Assembly: GCA_030824295.1 (NCBI GenBank)
Contig: JAVBYA010000157.1
Location: 1 to 6,056, forward strand
Length of the DNA stretch: 6,056 nucleotides
Reading direction: 5' to 3'
Source of the DNA: Bacteroidota bacterium
Lineage (GTDB): Bacteria; Bacteroidota; Ignavibacteria; UBA10030; UBA8401
Below the pieces are notes generated by a model. It was not told the DNA's origin and did no database searches. It saw only the letters and a list, made by a program, of their open reading frames with translations. A program made the translations under genes and the position numbers. How positions within the stretch are numbered: position 1 is the stretch's first letter; every line of letters begins with the position of its first letter. Positions 1 to 4,970 of the stretch are shown piece by piece.

Positions 1-431
1 AGACGGGGGATCTGGGATACATCGACAGCGACGGGTTCCTCCATATAAGCGGACGGAAGAAGAATGTCATCATCTCGAAATCGGGGAAGAATGTCTTTCC
101 GGAGGAGATCGAGGATGTGCTGAACCGGAGTCCGTTCATCCTGGAATCGATGGTCTACGGTGCGGAGGATGCGAAACTGGGAGAGATCATCGCCGCGCAG
201 ATCGTGGTGGATGCGGAAGCGTTCATCGAGGTGGCGGAATCGGCCGGGAAGCCCATCACGAAGGAATTGCTGCAGCAGGTGATCGCGGATGAAGTGGGGA
301 AAGTGAACAAGCAGCTGAGCAGCTACAAACAGATCCGGCGGTTCATCATCCGCGAGCAGGAGCTGCTGAAGACCACCACGCAGAAAGTGAAACGGTTCGC
401 GAACCTCGCACCGACCTCGACGGAAGAGTGA
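1..431 (+). CDS. Long-chain acyl-CoA synthetase (AMP-binding family), C-terminal part only
   Basis: Activates fatty acids to acyl-CoA through an acyl-adenylate. Only the last 142 residues are here; the frame is open from position 3 and the 5' part lies beyond the left edge. The first visible residues, TGDLGYIDSDGF, are the adenylate-forming family motif whose Asp binds the AMP ribose. They are followed by the hinge and A8 region, SGRKKNVIISKSGKNVFPEE. Near the end KTTTQKVKR matches the A10 motif; its Lys at 384-386 is the expected catalytic lysine of the mobile C-terminal domain. The form of A8 and the short tail fit the bacterial FadD15-like long-chain enzymes better than acetyl-CoA synthetase, but chain-length preference cannot be read without the N-terminal domain. 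The gene ends in TGA and converges on the acetyltransferase gene with only 18 nt between the stops and no visible terminator. Confidence 0.88.
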   Translation, partial: TGDLGYIDSDGFLHISGRKKNVIISKSGKNVFPEEIEDVLNRSPFILESMVYGAEDAKLGEIIAAQIVVDAEAFIEVAESAGKPITKELLQQVIADEVGKVNKQLSSYKQIRRFIIREQELLKTTTQKVKRFANLAPTSTEE

Positions 432-449
432 GTGCTTCCTGGCGAGGCA

Positions 450-968
450 TCATTCGCGGTGCCACGCCATCACCAGATCGTCCTCCATCGTGCCGTCACG
501 GTGGAGGATCCGTCCGCGCAAGCGTCCCTCCTGCACGAAACCGAGCGACGTGTAGAACGCGATCGCCCGCTCATTGGTCTCCCTCGCAAACAGTTCCACG
601 CGCCGGATCTCCGGCCGCTTCCGCACCTCCGCCAGCATTTCCGTGAAGAGCATCCGTCCGATCCCCTGTCCCTGATACTCCGGATCGACAGCGATGGTCA
701 GATCGGAGAGCATGTGGCGGAACACGGCGACCCCTTTCCGGTAGCAGTGGATCTCTCCGATGATGCGGCCCGGAACACCGGCGATCGCCACCAGTCCGAC
801 GCCGTCCTTCACACTGTGAGAGACGAACTCCTCGATGTATTCGCGGGTGATCTCATCCCCCGTCCGCGCCAGTCCCCCTTCCACCGCCGCCGTACGGAGG
901 TATAATCCTTCGATCGCCGGGATGTCGTTCGTGAAGAATGCGCGGATCGTGATCTGGTCCATAGGCAT
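450..968 (-). CDS. GNAT-family N-acetyltransferase
   Basis: A 172-residue single-domain acetyl-CoA-dependent acyltransferase, a normal length for the family. The core is clear: beta4 and motif A at residues 90-115 (LTIAVDPEYQGQGIGRMLF), where Q99-G-Q-G-I-G104 is the pyrophosphate-binding loop, and motif B at about 124-145 (ELFARETNERAIAFYTSLGF) with N132 and Y139 in the positions expected to contact CoA and protonate the thiolate. The ending, EGRLRGRILHRDGTMEDDLVM, resembles acetyltransferases of small molecules or protein N-termini, but the substrate cannot be read from sequence. The start is the ATG at 968; a second in-frame ATG two codons later (962) is equally possible. Neither has a strong Shine-Dalgarno sequence. 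The start lies only 12 nt after the strong hairpin at 981-1019, so this gene either has a very short leader or depends on read-through from the kinase gene. Confidence 0.88.
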   Translation of the reverse strand: MPMDQITIRAFFTNDIPAIEGLYLRTAAVEGGLARTGDEITREYIEEFVSHSVKDGVGLVAIAGVPGRIIGEIHCYRKGVAVFRHMLSDLTIAVDPEYQGQGIGRMLFTEMLAEVRKRPEIRRVELFARETNERAIAFYTSLGFVQEGRLRGRILHRDGTMEDDLVMAWHRE

Positions 969-980
969 TTAAAATAGGAC

Positions 981-1019
981 CGGCGCGGTACCCGGAACAT
1001 GTTCCGGGATACCGCGCCG
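981..1019 (-). terminator. Strong GC-rich hairpin after the histidine kinase gene
   Basis: A near-perfect 39-nt inverted repeat. Outer arms CGGCGCGGTA (981-990) and TACCGCGCCG (1010-1019) are fully complementary, and the inner 991-1008 is a perfect 18-bp palindrome, CCCGGAACATGTTCCGGG. The only interruption is one unpaired A at 1009. On the minus strand it starts 14 nt after the kinase stop and is followed by CCTATTTTAA, a weak T-tract, so it reads best as the kinase terminator. The plus strand has no T-run after it. Its closeness to the acetyltransferase start means it may also affect expression of that gene. Confidence 0.6.
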
Positions 1020-1033
1020 ATATGGTCATTGGT

Positions 1034-3436
1034 TCAGTGTCTCTTCCCTTCGATCGCGGAGATCTCGTTCAGCAGGTCGCGCTTGGTGAAGCCCGATTTC
1101 TTCATGAGCGAGACGACGAATCCCTCCAATTGCTCCCGCGTCTCATCGTCGATCTCCATGGAGGTCATGATCATCACCGGGATCGTATAAGTAGCGGAGT
1201 TGTGTTTCAGCTGATACGCTACGTTGAATCCGGACATCTCCGGCATCACCAGGTCCAGGATGATCAGGTCGGGCTTGTGCTGCTCCGCCATCACCAGTCC
1301 ATCCTTGCCGTTGTGCGCCTTCAGCACGGTGCACCCTTCCGCTTCCAGGATGATCTGCACCAGGTCGGTGACGGACCGGTCATCGTCGATCACCAGAATG
1401 GTCGCGGAATTCTGCATGATGCGTCCCTCCACCTTCTTCACGGCAGAGATGAGCTCTTCCTTCTGGACCGGCTTCACGAAATATTCCACGGCACCGAGGC
1501 CGAAGCCGACGTTCCGTTCATCCACCATCGAGATGATGATCACCGGAATCTCTTTGCAGAGCGGATGGTCCTTCAGTTCGCGGAGCACCTGCCACCCATC
1601 CTTCACCGGCAGCAGGATGTCGAGCGTGATAACGTCCGGCTTCCAGAGTTTCGCTTTCTCCAATGCTTCCACGCCGTTCGTGGCGATCTCCACCACATAA
1701 CCGGACTCGGAGAGGTAGGTATGAAGCAGTGTGCGGGCGTGCGGTTTGTCCTCCACGATCAGGACCCGTTTCTGCCGTCCGCTGGAGGCCGTTTCTGATA
1801 TCCGTTTGAACACTTTCTCCGCTTCGTTCTCCACCTGCACCATCAGCGGGATGCGGGCGATGAACGTGCTCCCCTCACCATACTCGCTCACCACGAACAA
1901 TGAACCGCCGTGCAGTTCCGTGAGCCGCTTGGTGATGGAGAGTCCCAGGCCGGTCCCTTCCGTCTTCATGGCGCCGTTATCCGTTTGCTGGAACGGCTGG
2001 AACAGTTTCGCCAATTCCTCGCTCCGGATGCCGATGCCGAAATCCTGCACCGACAGTTCGATATCGTTCTGCGTCCGTTTCGCCGCAAGGATCACATTGC
2101 CGCCGCCGTGGCTGAATTTGACGGCGTTCGTAACGAGATTGAGCAGGATCTGTTTCAGGCGTACGCCGTCCGCGATGATATCGTCCAGCTGCTCATCCAT
2201 CCGGATCTCGAGCGTGACACGTTTTGCGTCCAGCTGCGGCTGTACCACCTGCTTCACGCTGTCCACAAGGTTCCGGATGCCGACCGGCGCGAACCGGAGA
2301 TCCATCTTTCCTGCTTCGATCTTGGAAAGGTCGAGGATATCATTGATAAGGTGGAGCAGATGCGTCCCGCTGGATTTGATGGCGCTGTTATACTGCTCTA
2401 GAGAGTCCGGCGTGATCTCCTTCCCCTCTTCCGCGATCAGTTCCGAGAAACCAATGATGGAATTGAGCGGGGAACGGAGCTCGTGGCTGAAGAACGCGAG
2501 GAACCGTTTCAATTTGTCATGGGCATCCATCGTCTGCGCCCGCTGGATCTCCAGGTCCACATTCTTCACACGCAGTTCGTCGATCAGTCCGCGGCGGCTG
2601 ATGCCGAGGGTGATCTCGCTCGCCAGCAGTGACAGGTAGGTGAGTTCCTTCTCCACCAGGTCCCGTGAATTGTGCAGCAGCAGTTCCAGCACGCCCAGTT
2701 TCTCCTTTTCGATCCGGAGAGGGAGCGAAACCAGTGTGGTGACAGTGGCAGTGATGACCTGTTCGGGCGCATGGGCGTAGAGCACGCTGCGGGAAAGGTC
2801 CGTCGTGACGATCTTGCTGCCGGTCGCAAACGATTCGACGCTGGCGAATTCCCGGTGACGTGCGGTGGAGAGCGTATACATCTCCTTCTGCAGGTCGGTC
2901 AGGGAAAGCTCCGGCGCCAGCAGGATGAGTTGTTCGTCCGCCGGACGGTGGAAATAGAGCAGCACGTTCTGCTGCGGCAGTTCATATGTTGCCGCGATCA
3001 CGCGGACGACCTCGGCACAAAGATCTTCCAACTGACCGGCGGTGTTGATGGCATGCGAGATCTGCAGCAGCAGTTCCCGCTGACGCTCCTGCCGCTGCTG
3101 TTCCGTGATGTCCTGGAAGAAGACCCCCAGTCCGTTCTCGTTGGGGTAGATGCGGATGTCGAACCATTTCTCGTGCTGACCGTCCTTGTACTGGCTCACC
3201 AGGGACTGGAATGTTTTCGTTTCGAATGCGCGGACGTACTTCTCGCCCAGTTCCGCGGTTGCTGCATTCGGGAAGATCTCGAACACATGCTTGCCGATCA
3301 CCTCATCGCGTTTCAGACCGGTCCCGGCCTCCGCCGCTTTGTTCAGGTAGGTGAAACGGAATTCTGTGTTCAGCGCGAAGAAGCCGCCGCTGATACTCTC
3401 GAGGATCTCTTGGGAGTTCAAAAAGGGTTCGGTCAT
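1034..3436 (-). CDS. Hybrid sensor histidine kinase: PAS-GAF-HisKA-HATPase-REC-REC
   Basis: An 800-residue cytosolic hybrid kinase with no signal peptide or hydrophobic segment. Domains: PAS with PAC end (about 5-115), GAF (about 120-285), a short helical linker (285-312), HisKA with the phospho-accepting His318 in FFSHELRSPLNSIIGFSELI, and HATPase (about 420-533) with the N box LLNLVTNAVKFS, G1 DFGIGI (465-470) and G2 GTGLGLS (494-500). Two receivers follow. REC1 (about 556-670) has acidic pair E562/D563, phospho-acceptor D606, S636 and K655-P. REC2 (about 678-795) has D684-D686, D728, T758/S759 and a lysine at 779/780 lacking the usual following proline. All catalytic positions are present, so it should autophosphorylate and pass phosphate to the receivers. 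The signal bound by PAS/GAF is unknown, and no separate response regulator with an output domain lies in the window. The start ATG has no clear Shine-Dalgarno, and the next in-frame Met is deep in GAF, so the start is well fixed. Confidence 0.93.
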   Translation of the reverse strand: MTEPFLNSQEILESISGGFFALNTEFRFTYLNKAAEAGTGLKRDEVIGKHVFEIFPNAATAELGEKYVRAFETKTFQSLVSQYKDGQHEKWFDIRIYPNENGLGVFFQDITEQQRQERQRELLLQISHAINTAGQLEDLCAEVVRVIAATYELPQQNVLLYFHRPADEQLILLAPELSLTDLQKEMYTLSTARHREFASVESFATGSKIVTTDLSRSVLYAHAPEQVITATVTTLVSLPLRIEKEKLGVLELLLHNSRDLVEKELTYLSLLASEITLGISRRGLIDELRVKNVDLEIQRAQTMDAHDKLKRFLAFFSHELRSPLNSIIGFSELIAEEGKEITPDSLEQYNSAIKSSGTHLLHLINDILDLSKIEAGKMDLRFAPVGIRNLVDSVKQVVQPQLDAKRVTLEIRMDEQLDDIIADGVRLKQILLNLVTNAVKFSHGGGNVILAAKRTQNDIELSVQDFGIGIRSEELAKLFQPFQQTDNGAMKTEGTGLGLSITKRLTELHGGSLFVVSEYGEGSTFIARIPLMVQVENEAEKVFKRISETASSGRQKRVLIVEDKPHARTLLHTYLSESGYVVEIATNGVEALEKAKLWKPDVITLDILLPVKDGWQVLRELKDHPLCKEIPVIIISMVDERNVGFGLGAVEYFVKPVQKEELISAVKKVEGRIMQNSATILVIDDDRSVTDLVQIILEAEGCTVLKAHNGKDGLVMAEQHKPDLIILDLVMPEMSGFNVAYQLKHNSATYTIPVMIMTSMEIDDETREQLEGFVVSLMKKSGFTKRDLLNEISAIEGKRH

Positions 3437-3505
3437 AGTAGAGTCGTTGGTATGGTAATTCGGGATAATTCCACAATTATCAGATTATCAAATTCCAAAA
3501 TTATC
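3437..3505 (-). promoter_or_regulatory. AT-rich intergenic region with direct and inverted repeats upstream of the kinase
   Basis: This gap is much more AT-rich than the genes around it. It holds a 15-bp direct repeat with one mismatch: AATTCCACAATTATC at 3467-3481 and AATTCCAAAATTATC at 3491-3505, exactly 24 bp apart. The first copy overlaps a small dyad, GATAATT-CCAC-AATTATC (3464-3481), with a 7-bp stem and 4-nt loop. The second copy runs into the stop codon of the 89-residue ORF. It is a plausible promoter or operator for the kinase gene, but I could not fix -35/-10 boxes with confidence. Confidence 0.35.
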
Positions 3506-3770
3506 GTTGTTCTTCCCTGCCAAGGTGTGGAGGCTTGAATCCGCGATACGTATCGAACTGGGAATCGTAGAAGACCAGATTGAAGTCACTGTCGCGCAGC
3601 GTTCCGCCGGATGGATAGAGATAGAACTCGGAAAGGGTTTCGGACTTCCCTTTGGCAAGCAATCCCTCTGCCGTATAGAAATGAACGGTGTAGAAGCCCT
3701 GGGTGAACGGTGCGCTCTTCAGCTGCTCGTGCAGATTCTCTTCGCTGAAAATATGAAGGTCAACGGTCAT
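3501..3770 (-). CDS. Unrecognised 89-residue protein coupled to the GroES-like gene
   Basis: I do not recognise this family. The protein starts MTVDLHIFSEENLHEQLKSA and is followed by a stretch rich in aromatic residues with alternating character (GFYTVHFYTAEG at about 26-37, then SEFYLYPSGG, NLVFYDSQFDTYRGF). This suggests a small beta-rich cytosolic fold. It has no signal peptide, membrane helix or cysteine. The start is chosen because its ATG overlaps the GroES-like stop as ATGA (3770-3767) and has AGGA about 11 nt upstream. The frame stays open to 3959, but the extension is low-complexity Arg/Gly/Ala/His-rich sequence that is out of frame with the GroES-like gene, so it is a shadow. The overlap implies translational coupling and probably a related role. 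The stop is TAA. It could be a lineage-specific partner of the co-chaperonin; no function is claimed. Confidence 0.7.
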   Translation of the reverse strand: MTVDLHIFSEENLHEQLKSAPFTQGFYTVHFYTAEGLLAKGKSETLSEFYLYPSGGTLRDSDFNLVFYDSQFDTYRGFKPPHLGREEQR

Positions 3771-4159
3771 TCGTCGTTCAGTCCTAATTGAGCCAGCGTG
3801 TCCGGCCGGATGAGCATCAGCAGATGCGACTGCTGCACGATGAGGAATTGCTTCCCTTCGAACTCGATCTCGATGGCGGCATCGCGGAGGAATAATGCGT
3901 AATCCCCCTCCTCCGCCTGTAGGGGAATGTACTTCACCGGGTCTTTGGGTGCGGACCATGATTCCTGGTCGATGAAATTGGGGTTCACCACCGGGTACCC
4001 GGGACCGATCTTCGTGATGTATCCAGCCTGAACCTTATCTTTTTCCCGAACCCCTGGAGGAAGATAGAGTCCGTGCGGTGTCTTTTCCTGTCCCTTGTCC
4101 GGCTCGATGAGCACTCGGTCACCGACAAGGAAGATCTTTTTCTTCAAGGAAAGTGTCAT
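3767..4159 (-). CDS. GroES-like co-chaperonin paralogue (Cpn10 fold with insertion)
   Basis: A 130-residue protein, against about 95 for ordinary GroES. The Cpn10 core is visible: VGDRVLIEPD (12-21) is the first strand, KTPHGLYLPPGV (26-37) matches the mobile loop that docks onto GroEL, and GYITKIGPGYP (46-56) is the conserved 'V-a-V-GPG' turn. EEGDYALF (83-90) corresponds to 'vGDkVLF', and EIEFEGKQFLIVQQSHLLMLI (97-117) to the final 'ei-dg-eylv-ree-diLavi' strands. The extra length is an insertion of about 24 residues (57-80, including a Trp and SAPKDPVKYIPLQ) where the roof loop would be, plus a short C-terminal tail. I recall similar longer GroES-like proteins in Bacteroidota. No groEL is adjacent and no CIRCE element lies upstream, so it is probably a second, specialised co-chaperonin rather than the housekeeping one. 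AGGGTG sits 5 nt before the ATG, a good ribosome binding site. Confidence 0.85.
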   Translation of the reverse strand: MTLSLKKKIFLVGDRVLIEPDKGQEKTPHGLYLPPGVREKDKVQAGYITKIGPGYPVVNPNFIDQESWSAPKDPVKYIPLQAEEGDYALFLRDAAIEIEFEGKQFLIVQQSHLLMLIRPDTLAQLGLNDE

Positions 4160-4178
4160 ATGATCACCCTAACCCCTG

Positions 4179-4206
4179 AATATACAAAGATTTTTTTAAT
4201 ATAAAA
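4179..4206 (-). promoter_or_regulatory. Candidate promoter for the GroES-like gene
   Basis: On the minus strand, TTTTAT (4206-4201) and TATATT (4184-4179) are separated by 16 nt that include a run of seven A. The -10-like box matches TATAAT at five of six positions; the -35-like box is weak. The start site would fall around 4172, giving a leader of only 10-15 nt that still contains the ribosome binding site. Transcription here would begin downstream of the repeats, making the coupled pair a separate unit. Confidence 0.35.
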
Positions 4207-4216
4207 GCAGGAATGG

Positions 4217-4256
4217 AGTCGTGAAGTCGGAGAGTATGGGAGTCGTGAAGTTGTGG
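4217..4256. repeat. Period-8 tandem repeat, block A (five units)
   Basis: Five consecutive in-phase octamers: agtcgtga, agtcggag, agtatggg, agtcgtga, agttgtgg. Consensus is AGTCGTGR. A more diverged unit, aggaatgg, precedes it at 4209-4216. Every unit starts with AG, and four of the five with AGT followed by C or T. A period of 8 is not a multiple of 3, which argues against a coding origin. Confidence 0.8.
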
Positions 4257-4264
4257 AACCATAA

Positions 4265-4300
4265 CAAAAACTACTCCTGTAGGCCGGTCATTAGGCCGGC
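4265..4300 (-). terminator. Possible weak terminator for the radical SAM-methyltransferase-deaminase operon
   Basis: Read on the minus strand, dyad copy 1 gives the GCCGG/CCGGC stem, followed at once by CTAC-AGGA-GTAG (4282-4271), a 4-bp stem, and then TTTTTG (4270-4265). The order stem then T-run suits an intrinsic terminator, but the stem touching the T-run is short. Copy 2 lacks both the second stem and the T-run. Confidence 0.3.
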
Positions 4301-4316
4301 AATCGTTCCAAAAATA
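4275..4316. repeat. 42-bp dyad element, copy 1 (REP-like)
   Basis: Matches copy 2 (4371-4412) at about 35 of 42 positions. It contains GTAG followed by GCCGG (4283-4287), an 8-nt loop and CCGGC (4296-4300). A GTAG head next to a short GC-rich palindrome is the layout of REP elements mobilised by RAYT transposases. That identity is inferred from shape only. TGGAAC (4254-4259) and GTTCCA (4305-4310) form an additional outer inverted repeat around this copy. Confidence 0.65.
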
Positions 4317-4317
4317 C

Positions 4318-4349
4318 AGTCGTGGAGTCGATGAGTCGTGAAGTCAAGG
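4318..4349. repeat. Period-8 tandem repeat, block B (four units)
   Basis: Four in-phase octamers, agtcgtgg, agtcgatg, agtcgtga, agtcaagg, following the same consensus as block A. It begins one base after dyad copy 1 ends, as block C does after dyad copy 2. Confidence 0.8.
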
Positions 4350-4370
4350 AAGCAATGTGCAAGAAACTAA

Positions 4371-4412
4371 TCCTGTAAGCCGGACTATAGGCCGGCAATT
4401 GTTCACAAAATA
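4371..4412. repeat. 42-bp dyad element, copy 2 (REP-like)
   Basis: Starts TCCTGTAAGCCGG and ends in AAAATA, in the same orientation as copy 1 and exactly 96 bp away. The GCCGG/CCGGC arms (4379-4383 and 4392-4396) are kept, while three of the first four loop bases differ, which fits a conserved stem with a freer loop. The head tetranucleotide is GTAA here instead of GTAG. Confidence 0.65.
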
Positions 4413-4413
4413 A

Positions 4414-4437
4414 AGTCGGGAAGGTAAGGAAATGGAA
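4414..4437. repeat. Period-8 tandem repeat, block C (decayed)
   Basis: Three diverging octamers, agtcggga, aggtaagg, aaatggaa, directly after dyad copy 2. Only the first is close to the consensus. It is included because its place relative to copy 2 matches that of block B relative to copy 1. Confidence 0.45.
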
Positions 4438-4472
4438 AAGCAGGACGGTGTGCTTGCGGAGACAGCGTAATC

Positions 4473-4967
4473 CTACTGAGAATAGCCGGTTTGATCCTTG
4501 AAATCCGGATGGAGCCGAAAGAGGTCCAACTGGATCCCTGAATTTCGGACCTGCTTTCGGCGGAAGAAATACATCGCTTCTGCTTTCCTTTCGGTGAGCA
4601 GATCGGCAACGGTCTTCGGCTGCAGATAATAGACGGTCCGTATCCGTTGATTGATGCAGGCACCGATACACATCAGACACGGCTCAAAGGTGCTCACCAG
4701 AATAAGCCGGGAACGGTCCAGTGCATCGAACCGTTCGGGGCCAAGCGTGCGCATCGCATCGCTCAGTGCATTGATCTCGGCATGACCGCCGGCATCTCCG
4801 TTCCGCAGCACCGTATTGAACCCTTCGCCGATGATCTTCTCGTTATAAAGCAGAACGGCAGCGATCGGGACATCGTTCGTCTCCAGTGACCGCTTTGCCA
4901 GCGCCGTCAGCCGTTCGAGAACCGGCACGGGAAGTGTAATGGACGATATGCTGGGGAACATGGCCAT
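4473..4967 (-). CDS. Zinc-dependent nucleoside/CMP-dCMP-type deaminase
   Basis: A 164-residue member of the cytidine deaminase-like superfamily, which removes an amino group from a nucleobase using a zinc-activated water. Both zinc motifs are intact: H62-A-E64 in GGHAEINAL, where E64 is the proton shuttle, and F-E-P-C97-L-M-C100 in STFEPCLMCIGACI. The N-terminal DVPIAAVLLYNEKIIGEGFN (32-51) is the usual core sheet before HAE. The PCxxC spacing and the 'EPCLMC-GA' context resemble TadA and guanine deaminase-like enzymes, but the C-terminal 50 residues (116-164, with FFRRKQVRNSG) do not match the TadA tail as I know it, so the substrate is open. The start is ATG 4967; ATG 4961 is an alternative. 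It begins 3 nt after the methyltransferase stop without a clear Shine-Dalgarno, suggesting coupled translation within that operon. The stop is TAG. Confidence 0.85.
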   Translation of the reverse strand: MAMFPSISSITLPVPVLERLTALAKRSLETNDVPIAAVLLYNEKIIGEGFNTVLRNGDAGGHAEINALSDAMRTLGPERFDALDRSRLILVSTFEPCLMCIGACINQRIRTVYYLQPKTVADLLTERKAEAMYFFRRKQVRNSGIQLDLFRLHPDFKDQTGYSQ

Positions 4968-4970
4968 CGG

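Larger units (their letters stand above)
4160..4472. other. Non-coding region of 313 bp between the deaminase and GroES-like genes
   Basis: No credible gene is present. Open frames here are short or run out from the deaminase gene in the wrong frame. The region contains, on the plus strand from left to right: the candidate promoter (4179-4206), a period-8 block (4217-4256), a dyad element (4275-4316), a second period-8 block (4318-4349), a second dyad element (4371-4412) and a decayed third block (4414-4437). The last ~35 bp next to the deaminase stop show nothing recognisable. Confidence 0.8.

Noticed and set aside
432..449. Terminator between the converging acyl-CoA synthetase and GNAT genes
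   Set aside because: The 18-nt gap holds no useful dyad or T-run; termination must occur inside the opposing gene or by another mechanism.
432..905. Long plus-strand open frame opposite the GNAT gene
   Set aside because: It is a codon-position shadow of the antisense acetyltransferase: rich in Arg, His and Pro with no domain pattern, whereas the minus frame has full GNAT motifs.
991..1008. CCCGGAACATGTTCCGGG considered as a LexA-type SOS box
   Set aside because: The Gram-positive LexA box has GAAC and GTTC separated by four bases; here the gap is two. The palindrome is also simply the top of a longer hairpin.
1022..3538. Several long plus-strand open frames (1022-1798, 1731-2639, 1910-2401, 2672-3538) opposite the kinase
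   Set aside because: All lie antisense to a kinase with every catalytic motif intact. Their translations are Ser/Arg- or His/Asp-rich without recognisable domains, typical of GC-rich antisense frames.
3771..3959. Upstream extension of the 89-residue ORF to 3959
   Set aside because: The added 63 residues are low-complexity and lie out of frame inside the GroES-like gene. The ATGA start at 3770 is a much better explanation.
4160..4260. CIRCE heat-shock operator upstream of the GroES-like gene
   Set aside because: No TTAGCACTC-N9-GAGTGCTAA or near match was found on either strand.
4275..4412. Two spaced repeats considered as a small CRISPR array
   Set aside because: The repeats differ at about 7 of 42 positions, the sequence between them is itself a period-8 repeat, there are only two copies, and no cas gene is near.
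4291..4680. Minus-strand open frame running from the deaminase gene through the repeats
   Set aside because: It overlaps the deaminase in another frame, then translates the repeat region. It shows no family resemblance, and the 8-bp period breaks any codon logic.
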